DNA of 64,000 nt, from the NCBI GenBank assembly GCA_008729055.1, contig SDUX01000001.1, positions 1,178,001-1,242,000 on the forward strand, written 5' to 3'. The notes below the pieces were generated by a model. The model saw nothing but the letters and a program-made list of their open reading frames with translations, searched no databases and was not told the origin of the DNA. The translations under genes were made by a program, and so were the position numbers. This document shows positions 33,660 to 43,371 of this stretch, piece by piece; position 1 is the first letter of the stretch; each line of letters starts with the position of its first letter. The stretch comes from Pyropia haitanensis (lineage: Eukaryota > Rhodophyta > Bangiophyceae > Bangiales > Bangiaceae).

Positions 33660-34049
33660 TTATGTATCGTCCGCGACCGCCGCGACCGCCTCCATCAGCG
33701 CCCGCGCCAGCCGCGGGTCCTCCCCCCCCCGCCAGCCACCGCCATCGACGCGGCGGCCGCCCAGGCCGCGGGCGGGAGGCCGCCCAGGCCGGCCGGCGCG
33801 GCGGCCAGGCCCGCCGCCGCCGCGCCGTGGGTGCCGGCGGCTGCACCGGCGGCGGCGTCAGGGGCGGCGGTACCAAATGGCCAAGCTCCTGCAGCGGGGA
33901 AGGGGGAAGGACCCCGGCCGGGGGGGGGGGGGGGGGGGGGGAGCGCCGCCGGCTGCCGCCGCTGACGGGGGCACCCCGCCGCCGCCGGCGTACCGGCCGG
34001 CGCCCAGCCGGTAGGCTGTGCGCAAGCAAGGAAGGTTGCTGCGGAGCAT
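33660..34049 (-). CDS. Putative small mitochondrial-targeted protein, frameshifted, function unknown
   Basis: ATG 34049 opens MLRSNLPCLRTAYRLGAGRY, a textbook mitochondrial presequence (Arg, Leu, Ser, no acid). It runs into a 20-base C/G tract at about 33919-33939, beyond which a second frame gives AGAWPFGTAAPDAAAGAA and an Ala-rich helical segment, and after another G tract (about 33721-33728) a third frame gives EDPRLARALMEAVAAVADDT and stop 33662-33660. Joined across the tracts this would be a protein of about 130 residues. The final block looks like a real conserved end, but I do not recognise the family. An intron instead of the first frame change is possible (a CTGCAG acceptor lies near 33893). 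Confidence 0.35.
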
Positions 34050-34644
34050 TGCGAGGGAGGGTGGAAAAGGTAGAATGGAATGGGCAAGAGGTGGCAGGGG
34101 TTGGGGATAGGAAGAAGGGAAAGTGTGCGCTGGGGCGGAGGAGGATGACGACCTCGCCGAAGAGGGGGGACGGTCGTGACAAAGCCGCGGCGGCCTCGGC
34201 GACGCCGCTGGGCGGACTTGCTCCACTCACTGAGGCGGCCTAGTTGGAGTTGCATCTACGTCCGAGTACCAACTACAATGACCTGACAGAATACGACGGA
34301 ATGAAAATACAACGTCAAGGGCGGGCAGGTGCGGTACACACCTCGTGTTGCTGGCAGTCGACGAGTACACTCGTCACGCACCCCTCCCCACAGCACACCT
34401 GCAGGGCACGGCCGGCCTCGGCTGGCCCGGGCCGCCTGCCCCACGCGCCTCCGGCCTCGCTGCGCGCGGCGACCCTCTTGTGCTCTCTTGCCGCGGCTCC
34501 CCTGCTGTCGCTGCGCGGCGCCGTACCTCTTGGCCGTCCTCGACCACGTGCCCGCCGCCCCCTCCGCCCGACCCGCTGCGACGCCCGCCAGCCCGGCGCC
34601 ACCACACGCCGCCGCCGCTCCCCTCCTCCCCCGCCCGACCCGCC
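34050..34644. other. Divergent promoter region between the 34049 gene (-) and DDI1 (+)
   Basis: Moderate GC with AT-richer sequence at 34250-34320. No coding frame of interest. It should contain both promoters. Confidence 0.5.
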
Positions 34645-36330
34645 ATGGCGGTCATCACGGTTGCGACCGCGACGGGCGAGATGGCCACCTTTAGCGTGCC
34701 GCTGGGCAGCACCCCCCTGACGGCCCTCGCGTCCATGGCCGCCGCGGAGCTCGGCCTCCGCCCGCCCCTGTCGTTCCGCCTGAACGGGTCGCCGCTCGCC
34801 GCGGACGCGCCGTCGCTCGCGTCGGCGGGCGTCACGGAGGGGGACATGCTGCTGGCCATGCCGGGCTCCTCGGGCGGCGGTGGTGGCGGCGGCGGCGGCG
34901 GCGGTGGCAGTGGTGGTGTCGCCACCACCGCCGCGCCTGTCCCCGGCCTGGCGGGGCCGTCCGCGTCGGCACCGTCGGGGCTGGCGGGCATGATGGGCTT
35001 CCGCGGCGGCGGCGGCGGGCGCGTCTCGGCGCAGCAGTTGATTGAGCAGGCGGCGGCGCAGCCGCAGGTGCTGGCGCTCATCGAAGCCATGTCGCCGCAG
35101 GCCGCCGCGGCGGTGCGGCGGCGCGACGTGGCGGCGGTGCAGGGCTTTGTGGATGTCCTCAGCCAGGCGATGGGCTGGCAGGGCGTCGCCGCCGGCGGTG
35201 GTAGTGGCGGTGGCGGTGGCAGTGGCGGCCGCGGCGGCGGCGGTGGTGCCGCGGCCGCGGCGGGGGTGGACGCGCTCGAGGTGGCGCGCCTGGCGGACGT
35301 GGCGGCCAACTTTGAGGCCGCCATCGAGCACGTGCCCGAGAGCTTTGCGCCGGTCGTCATGCTCTTTGTGCGTGCCGCGGTCGCGGGCGTGCCGGTGACG
35401 GCGTTTGTAGATTCGGGCGCGCAGGCGACGATCCTCTCGCGCGCCACCGCCGAGCGGTGCGGGGTGGGGCGGCTGCTCGACACGCGCTTTGCGGGCGTCG
35501 CGCGCGGGGTGGGCACCGCCAAGATCCTTGGCAAGGTCCACCTGGCGCTGCTGACGCTGGGGGGGGACGGCGCGGCCAGCCTGGGCGCCGACACGGGCGC
35601 GGGGAGTGGCGGCGGCGGCGACGGCGGCGGTGCGGCCGCACCGCCGACGCTCGCGTCCCGCTCCAACGACCCCACCGCGGCGCCACCGCCGTCGGCGGTC
35701 CTCGACGCGTCCTTCACGGTCATGGAGGACGCGTCGTTTGACATGCTCCTCGGCCTGGATATGCTCAAGAAGCACCGGATGGTCATTGACCTCGGCCGCA
35801 ACGCGCTCGTCGTGCACGGCATCGCGGTGCCGTTCCTGGCCGAGCGGGAAATCCCAAAGAACCTCCTCGGCAGCGAGGGCGCGCCCGCCCCGCCAGGCGA
35901 GGCCGCCGCGGCGGCGTCGGCTGCGTCCGCCGGGGGCGCGCCGCTTGGCTCGCCGTCGTCTGCGTCTGCGCTGCGGGGGCTGTCTGCCGCGGCGGCCGCG
36001 GGCGCGGCCGCGGAGGCGCGTATGGTGAGCGGGGGGGGGGCGGCGGCGTCGGCGGTGCCCCGCGCAGCAGGACGGGCGGCGCCGGCTGGGGCGGTCCCGC
36101 TGGGCGTGTCGGCGGCGCCACGGCCGGCGGCGGCGGCGGTGGCGACGCCAGCGGCGGCAGCCGGGAGCGGCAGCCGCGGCGTGCGGCCCGCGGCCGTGTC
36201 CGAGGCGTCGGTGGCGACGCTGACTGCGCTCGGCTTTGGCCGCGCCGAGGCCGTCCAGGCGCTGGTGGCATGTGGGGGCAACGCCGAGCTCGCGGCCAAC
36301 ATGTTGTCCCAGGCCAAGTACGGGTTCTGA
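34645..36330 (+). CDS. DDI1: DDI1 homologue: ubiquitin-directed retroviral-type aspartic protease
   Basis: 561 residues from ATG 34645, single exon. Domain order matches full-length DDI1: ubiquitin-like domain (1-75, VITVATATGEMATFSVPLG), helical HDD-like region (about 125-185, with QQLIEQAAAQPQVLALIEAM), retropepsin domain (about 220-415) with catalytic FVDSGAQATIL near 255, LLDTRFAGVARGVG and FDMLLGLDMLKKHRMVIDL, and a C-terminal UBA domain (about 518-558, LTALGFGRAEAVQALVACGG). DDI1 cuts heavily ubiquitinated proteins as a proteasome adjunct. Unusual: the protease carries an insert of about 50 Gly/Ala/Pro-rich residues between KVHLALLTLGG and LDASFTVMED. Poly-Gly linkers follow the UBL. 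Confidence 0.93.
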   Translation: MAVITVATATGEMATFSVPLGSTPLTALASMAAAELGLRPPLSFRLNGSPLAADAPSLASAGVTEGDMLLAMPGSSGGGGGGGGGGGGSGGVATTAAPVPGLAGPSASAPSGLAGMMGFRGGGGGRVSAQQLIEQAAAQPQVLALIEAMSPQAAAAVRRRDVAAVQGFVDVLSQAMGWQGVAAGGGSGGGGGSGGRGGGGGAAAAAGVDALEVARLADVAANFEAAIEHVPESFAPVVMLFVRAAVAGVPVTAFVDSGAQATILSRATAERCGVGRLLDTRFAGVARGVGTAKILGKVHLALLTLGGDGAASLGADTGAGSGGGGDGGGAAAPPTLASRSNDPTAAPPPSAVLDASFTVMEDASFDMLLGLDMLKKHRMVIDLGRNALVVHGIAVPFLAEREIPKNLLGSEGAPAPPGEAAAAASAASAGGAPLGSPSSASALRGLSAAAAAGAAAEARMVSGGGAAASAVPRAAGRAAPAGAVPLGVSAAPRPAAAAVATPAAAAGSGSRGVRPAAVSEASVATLTALGFGRAEAVQALVACGGNAELAANMLSQAKYGF

Positions 36331-38349
36331 CTGTTCTTTTTTCGTTTTGGAAGGGGGAGGGTGATGACGGGGAGGAGGGCGACAGGCGGCGGCGTGTCGT
36401 GTTCGCGTTGCCGACCTATTGGTGAGGATGGCAAGCTGTCGGTGCGGTATTGGGGTCGCCATAATCTGGCGCTATTGTTGGTCGAGGAGAAGGGCGCGGT
36501 GCAGCTGGGGCCGGCAGTGGGTCGAAAGGGGGGCGCAGGAGCCGGTAATCGGTCTCGACAGACGCCCAAGACCGTGCGAGGACAGGGCACGCTGTCACGC
36601 TGGACTTGGTCTTGCGTGTGCATTCGAAAGGGGAGGCACACGGGTCGCGAACCGCGACCAGACGACCGAAGACCGAACTGAACCCGGTCCTCGCTAACCC
36701 TGTACTTTGGGAGTGGGGCGGCACCGTACCGTACCAGTTTTGGACATCTCATCCATCCAGCAGCCACGACATAGCCACACCCGCTAGCCCTTTCGACACG
36801 AGGTCACTAGTTGGTGGACGCAGTTGTGGTGCAGTTCAGAGGAGGGCGGAGGTGCGCTCCCACTCCCCACACCAGCGCTTGTTCCCGGGACACCCCGCCG
36901 CCTATGACGCCAGCCATGCGCCGGTCACGCGTGACGGGGCAGAGACGTAGGCGGGCTTCTGGGGTGCGGGCTCAATGACCTTGGGGTGCAATGGGCGAGG
37001 TCGGGCTGGGCTGCAGAACCCTCCCATTGTGACACTGCCAGCTGATGCACACCCGCCTGTCGACTGCAGACTGTCAGAGCTCATGGACTCTCCTGCCAAC
37101 TCGCGTAGGAGGGTGGGCTCGCGTACTCGCCCGCGCGTCCGCGCGCGTGGGCTCAGCGTACGACGCAGGTGCTCCGCAAGTCGGACCAGCACTGGATACT
37201 GTCATGATTGTTGGATAACGGCCAATTATTCTCCACAAGCCCCCCTGTGCAAGTCCCCGTGTCTCCTAGTTTACCTGGCACTTGGATCACACATGAAGCG
37301 CTCGCTGCACTACGCTCGTGCAGGCGGTGTGGCCTCGGCACGTGGCGGCCTCGGCGGGGTTGTTCCGCCCAGTGCGCGCTTCCGCTCTCGTCCCGTCCTT
37401 GCTCCGGCCAGCTGTTGCCCATCGCCGCCGCCTCCGCGCCCCAACCCCCTCGCCTATCTGTCCGGCCGCCCCAACTCGGCTCGTCCCCGTCGTCTAGCGC
37501 GGCGGCCGCCGTCTTGAGCGGCGGCCACGTGTGGTCGGTTGCTGAGCGCCGGTGCGACGCTGGCACCCTCGACCCCCCCCCCCGCCCAGGCGATAGCGGT
37601 GGTGATGGCGATGGCGGCGGCGGTAGAGGGGACGGGTATGGATGAAGGGTCTTCCCCCCCTTTCCCCGCCCTGACCTCGTACGCGTTCACGGCCCGATGA
37701 GGACGCCCCCCGCCGCCGCCGCGCACAGGGAAAAACGGGCGTGGGAGATGCACAGGCTCGGCAGGAGGCGGGGGGGCAGGGGGGGGAGCGAGGTGCCGTG
37801 GCGCACGGACGTTCCACCTACGGGGACGCACGCCGACGCGACGGCATTGGATGGCGGCTCGCGTGGCCGGCTGTGGGGGGGGCGGCGGTGGCGGCGGAGC
37901 CGCCTGCGTCGCCCGCGTGGCGGGCCGCGGCCCCCGTGTGGTGGGCGGGTGGGCAGCCGGGCAGGCGGGTGGGACGGGCGGCGCGGCGCGGGCGACGGGC
38001 GTGTAATGCCGGCGGGGTCGCCCACCGCGGCAGCGGCAGCGACGGCCGCCGCGGTCGCCTACGGCGCGCGACGTCGGTGTGCCGACGTGCGGGCTGTTTA
38101 AGGCGGCGACGCCCGCCTCGCTGGCGGGGAGACAAGGTCGTGATTCCAAGAGAGGTGGGGCGGGCCGGTTGCTCTGTCGTGCGGTTGGACGTTCTTGTTT
38201 TTTCTGGCGTTGGGCGCGCCCGTCCTTCCGCGTACGCCAGTCTATTCCTCCCCCTCCCTCACCGCCGCGCTTGGTGTGGTGAGCCGCACGGGGGCGGCAC
38301 CGAGCCTTCGGCGGTGAGGGCAAAGGCCGCAGCGTGTCGGCGCGCCACC
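36331..38349. other. 2-kb gap between DDI1 (+) and the zinc-finger gene (+)
   Basis: 36340-37500 has balanced composition and short overlapping ORFs; 37560-38340 is GC-rich. The frame of the zinc-finger gene is open back to about 37741 but the upstream part is Arg/Gly low complexity. No gene recognised. Confidence 0.45.
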
Positions 38350-38809
38350 ATGGATGGTGAGGACGTGGTGCACCGGGGGGGCAGCGACTGGTCGTCGGTG
38401 TCAGTGGCCACGGGTCACGGCGGGCCGTGCTACTCCCGGGGCGGCTACGGGGGGGGGGCGGCGGCGCTTCCTTCAGGCGACAGCTGGCCGTCACGCCCGA
38501 CTGGCGGCGATGAGGGTGCCCATGTCGTGGGGGTCGGCAGCGGCAGCGGCAGTGGCGGCGGCGGTGGTGTGGATGGCGGCGGCGACGGCGGTGGCCCGCC
38601 CAAGCTCTACGACCACCTGAGGGGCCTGGCTGGAGCGGGTGGAGCCGACTCGGGGTGTGGGCGTTTTGTGCCGGCGGCGGGGGCGGTGACGTACGCCGAC
38701 GCGATGCCAAGCGTCGGCGTGCTGCTAAGTGACCACCGCAGGGCGGGCTGCTGGCTATCGGGGGGCGGCGGCGGCGGCGGTGGCGGTAGCGGTAGTGGCG
38801 ATGGTGGCA

Positions 38810-38851
<42 letters not shown>

Positions 38852-41031
38852 GGGGTGGTGGCTACGCTGGTGACACGCTCCGCGGTCCAGGCGTGGCGCA
38901 CCACCCGCTGGGCCGTTCCCCCACGGGCGTAGCGTGGGCACCCGGCCCGTTTGGCCCCCCTCGCGGGGTGGCGTCCCCCCCCCCGCTGGCCGACGCTTCC
39001 CCTCCCTCCTCCCTCTCCGCCGCCCCCGCGGCGGGCATCAAGAAGCGGCGCAACGCGCGGGTGCGCGTCGCGGAGCTGCTCCCCTCCGAGGTGTACCCGT
39101 GCCCATCGGGCGGGTGCGGCAAGCGGTTTGCCAAAAAGTACAACCTCAAGATCCACCTCCGCCGCCACGCCGGAGCGCTCCCGTTTGTGTGTACCGGCGA
39201 GGCGGGCAGCGCGGCGGGGTGTGGCAAGCGCTTCATGTGGCAGTCGTCGTTCCTGCGGCACCAGCGGTCGCACGAGAAGCGGGCGGCGGAGCGGGCGGCG
39301 GAGGCGGCGGCGCACGCGGGGGGGCTCGCGTCCGCGGCGGTCACCGCGGCGGCTGCCGCGGCCATGCCCGCGGGGGGGCATGGGAGCGGCCGCCCGGCGG
39401 TCGGTGGCTTTATTAGCGGGGTAGGAGGGTACGGCCTCGACGCGGGCGGGGGGCTGCCCGTCGGCGAGCCACGGCTGCCGCGCGCGGGCGGGCCGGCGGC
39501 TGCGCCCCCCCGGCTGGGCTACCTCGACTTTGACGACGGCGACGGGGGCCGGTCGGACGACGACGCGCACCGCGACGACCGGCGAGATGCCAAGGGCGGG
39601 CGGCGTGCGACGGTGCGGCGGCTACATGAGCCGCCCGCGCCGCCGCCCATGCCGTCCCTGCTGCTCGCGGCGGTGGCGCGGATGGCCGAGCGGTTCTCAG
39701 ACGACCCGCGCCCTGCCGTCGGGACAGGCCTACCGCCCGGGCCTGCGCTCGCACTGCCCTCTCCGTCGGTGCTAGTCGATGGCGGCGGTGGCGGCGACAG
39801 CGGTGGCAGCGGTGGTGTTGGTGGCGGCAGTGCGCCGGCTGGGGGGTCGGTGCGCCCGCCACCAGCGCCGCGGGTTGTCGGCACCGTGTTGGGTCAGCCG
39901 TGGAAGTTCCCCTCGTCGCTGCTGCCGCCACGGCCCACGGCGGGACTCCCCGGCGGCGACAATGGTGGCAGCGGCGGCAACGGGGACGGCGGCAACGGGA
40001 GGGGCGGGCGCGCCGACCGGCCATGGCCGTTGCGTATCCATGGGGGGTCCTCCAGCGTTACGGGGTACCCAGCCAAGCAGCCCGCTGCGTACACTGCGCC
40101 AGACGGCGCGTTGCGGCTCGATGGGTCTGGAGGCGTGGCCGCGCCCACGCCGCTGCAACCAGCAGGATGGTCCCCGTTGTGGGGAAACGCGGCGCCCCAA
40201 CCGGTTGTTGACCGAAACCCAACGCGCTGTGGTGGCGGTCCCGCGGTGGAGGAGAACGACTTGTCCAGCGTGGGCGTGTCGTCTCGTAGCTCGGCCGCGT
40301 GCACGACACCGTCGCCCGTCCCCCGTTGCGGGGGCGGCGCGGCGGGCAGTGCGCCCCCCACGGCCGCCACCGGCGCCGCCTCGGTGGGGTCCCGCGCCTC
40401 CGTGGCGGCGGCCGCGGCGGCGCTCGATGGCGCCTTTGCGCTTCCGTCGCCGCTAGCGCTCTCCCTCCAGTCCCCCCTCCTGCCGTCGAGTTTGTCCCCG
40501 CTGCTGCGTCCGCCGTCGCCGCCGCTGGCGAACGGGGCGCCCTTCGCGGTGCCGCCACGGTCGTCGCCGGCGTTGCGGCCGTCGGTGCTGGCAGACGGGG
40601 GGGGGCGCGACGGCGGTGGCGGCGGCGACGGCGGGAGTAGCAGCTCCGCGGGCACGGAGAGTTTGCTGTTGTCAGCCGAGCGATGGGCGCCTGGCGGAGG
40701 GGGGGGGGGGGGCGGGGGGGGGCTGTCCCCCCTGCTTTCCACGCTCTTCCCCCCGCTTTCCGTAGCGGGCGGTTCGCTGCTCAGTCACGGACCCGCTACC
40801 GCGGCGGCCGACGGCCTGCTCGTAGCGCCGTGGGATACTGAAGAGCTGCTCGCCACATCACCCTTGTCGTGTTCGAACGCCGACTGGCCGGCCGTGTCGT
40901 CGGGGGCTGGTGGGGTGTCTGTTGCGAGGCAAGACGTGGAGGCGGGCTTCACCAGCCAGTCTGGTGCCCTCGCCACCGCGGGTCTGCTCTTCTCCGCGGC
41001 CGGGGACGGGCTACCAGACCCCTACACGTAG
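38350..41031 (+). CDS. C2H2 zinc-finger protein with two fingers, probable transcription factor
   Basis: 893 residues from ATG 38350 (context GCCACCATGG, the best in the open frame, which extends to 37741). Two adjacent fingers lie at residues 247-310: YPCPSGGCGKRFAKKYNLK with IHLRRH, then FVCTGEAGSAAGCGKRFMWQ with LRHQRSH. The second has a widened C-x9-C knuckle. A KKRRNAR basic patch just before the fingers may be a nuclear signal. The rest is low complexity: Gly tracts at about 140-175 coded by a (GGC)13 repeat, and long Ser/Pro/Ala-rich stretches after residue 330 typical of activation or scaffold regions. DNA target unknown. No intron seen. Confidence 0.75.
38811..38852 (+). repeat. (GGC)n tract in the zinc-finger gene
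   Basis: About 13 GGC units coding poly-Gly, continuing into GGTGGGGGTGG. Confidence 0.85.
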
Positions 41032-41885
41032 GGGTGTGCTAGTCAGCGGGCCTGACAACTTCTGCTTGGCCGCGGCACCCTACCAGCGTTCAGCAGCTCT
41101 CCAGCAGGTGCTGGCAGGGTCCTCTGGTGCCGACCAGATGGACGCCGATGCGGTGTCGGCGGGCGTCTCGCGTGCGCAGTTGGCCTGTCTGCCGCCTGAG
41201 ACCGTCCATATGGTGCAACATCCTGAAAGACTTTGGGGTCAAGGCATTGACGTCACGCCACTGACGCGGCTCTTTCGTCGTCGCCATGTATCTGTGTGCT
41301 GGCCTGCCCGTGCAGCAACTGCCCGTCGTGACTATCGACTTCTTGTAAGAACACGTAACAGCCAGTGCAGGCGATCAAATGAGCGCTGTTCCACACCGCT
41401 GTGAGGGGAAGCAGGGCAACCACCGCAGGATGCTCTCGCCCCACAAGAACAGCCATGCGACAGGACAAACCACGGACGTCGCCGACCAGCAGCACCGCGG
41501 GGTGCAGGGTGCGTGATGGTGCGGATGGTGCAGGTACCGGGGCGGAACACGACCGCGGAAACGTGCCGGCTGCAGTAGCCGAAACTGCTACCACCCTCTC
41601 GGCTGCCAATGCTCCGTAAGGGCAGCGTCGCGTGGCGCCGCGGGGTCGCGAGGCCGCTGCAGCCGCCAGTCGACACTCCCGCGACTAACGAAAGGCACGC
41701 CGGTCGCCCCCAGCTGCCTCCCAGACGCGTGTCCAGCACAATACACACACACACAACACACACGTTCAGGAGGGACAACGGGAAGAGGGGAAAAAAACAG
41801 TGTTCCAGCTAATCTCCTGAGCGAAAAACCCCCGCACCAACGACACACCAAGACATCAATGGGCGCGGACATACGGGGTCACCTC
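41032..41885. other. Gap between zinc-finger gene (+) and COX7C-like gene (-)
   Basis: Balanced composition. The only ORF of note is minus 41287-41090 (65 codons, MATTKEPRQWRDVNALTPKS), basic and without a known family. A short (CA)n run lies at 41741-41762. Confidence 0.45.
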
Positions 41886-42831
41886 TCACTTAAGACCGGC
41901 CTTCTTCAGCGAGAACTGCACTGCAAAGTACGGGATATAGAGCGCCACAGCAACGCCGCCAAAGATAGCCGCCCCGCACTTCACCTTGCTCTTTGGCTGG
42001 TCCGAGTACATCCGAGCGGCATGCAGGTACTCCTACAGCCGCCACCAGGCACCGCACAACACAGCAAAGAGTACAAATACAACGGACCGGACGAAAATAA
42101 ATAGCAGACATTCCAAAGAGAGAAACACCAAGCGTGCATCCGAGGCGAACGTACAAAAAAACAAGAGCGTGAGAAGGTTTGACAGGACATGACAGGAGAG
42201 CCAACATGCGTCGGTGGCAATAAGAGCAATGCAGAAATAAAAAACAACAACATTGCGGCAGCAAGCTGCGCGAAAAACGGCACGAGTCGTATGCGCATGC
42301 AATCATGGTGATGGCGCACAGCAGACAAGCGGAAATACGGAGCCACGTACATAGTCCCCACCGTGCCCACCCTGGCGAACAGCCGTCGTGTGCATGGACC
42401 GGGAGGCCTGCGACGCAGTCCGCGCAGCCGTCCGGGCCTGAGGGAGGGGAAGAGTGAGCGGAAATGCATGAGAGGTCAGAACAAAACGTCGCAACGCCCA
42501 GTGGTAATGCAAAAAGGGAAAAGGCCTCAGGTTAGCGCCAGCTTCACTCTGGTAACGGCGACATCTGTGCGGGGGCCAAATCCCGCTGTGCAACGGTCTC
42601 CCCGCAGCACACGTGTGGCTAGGTCAACCGACCCAGGCTAACACAGCATTGGCCCCAATGGAGCGATCAAGAAAGAACAGCCCCGTCACGATGCGCCCAG
42701 TCAAAGAGATGTCAGGCGTCCACCATGGCCGCGCACGACGCCTAGTAGGGAAGGCGTAACCGCCGCAGCCGCCGCCGCTCGGGACCGATCACACGACCAT
42801 GAAACGGTCAACGTACCACCGCAGCGTTCAT
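41886..42831 (-). CDS. Cytochrome c oxidase subunit VIIc-like (COX7C/yeast Cox8) protein, three exons
   Basis: Exons 42831-42817 (five codons), 42437-42351 and 42032-41886; donors GTACGT twice, acceptors CCTCAG and TGTAG; all junctions in phase 0; 82 residues. The spliced N-terminus MNAAV-ARTAARTASQASRSMHTT is a strong mitochondrial presequence that exists only after splicing. The mature part has one membrane helix (CGAAIFGGVAVALYIPYFAV) and ends SLKKAGLK, matching the LKKxG end of Cox8/COX7C, a single-helix complex IV subunit of the inner membrane. Size and topology fit. Another single-helix respiratory subunit cannot be excluded. The five-codon first exon means the gene is invisible to ORF-based calling. 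Confidence 0.62.
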
Positions 42832-43371
42832 GACGTGCGTTGGGGTAGGAACGAAACACGAAGAGAGGCCGGAAAAAGGTCGCAGCAAGACGCGGCGACG
42901 ACCCCGTCTAGGGCGAAGATGCAACGAAGAAGGAAGAAGTGATGGTGATGATGGAACGGCGTGGATGAGAGTCGCGACACCACAGGACGAGGCCGCCAAC
43001 AGGAGGCAGGGAGAGGACAGTTGACACGTGGCGATTCCAGCACGCAATACTCAACGATCCATGCCGTCTCCGTATCTTTGTCTCCCAATCCCGACAGGCT
43101 GCATTCGAGTCTGTAATTTGTCATCCTGCAAGGTAAATACACTGATTGCGATGTGTTCGTGTCACGCCCGCTTCATCTCTCCCACCGCGCCATCCACCTC
43201 TTCATCTCTCCCGCCGCGCCATGTCCACCTCTTCTCGCACTTGCCAGCTCTCCTTCCCCACCAACGCGGGTGTGGGGCAAGCTGTAGCTTGCCCAACCGC
43301 CCAGCACTCCCTGTTCTCCAACCGCGACGTGACCCTCGTACGTATTCCCTTGGGTGGCACAGCGAGCCTCC
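42832..43371. other. Gap between COX7C-like promoter and TRS120 3' end
   Basis: Contains a duplicated block of about 30 bp (CTTCATCTCTCCC units near 43170 and 43201) and a 39-codon plus-strand ORF ending exactly at GTACGT (43221-43337), reported as a finding. The COX7C-like promoter should lie just above 42831. Confidence 0.45.

Noticed and set aside
37454..38941. Minus-strand ORF of 495 codons
   Set aside because: His/Arg/Pro composition typical of a shadow of the zinc-finger gene and its GC-rich leader.
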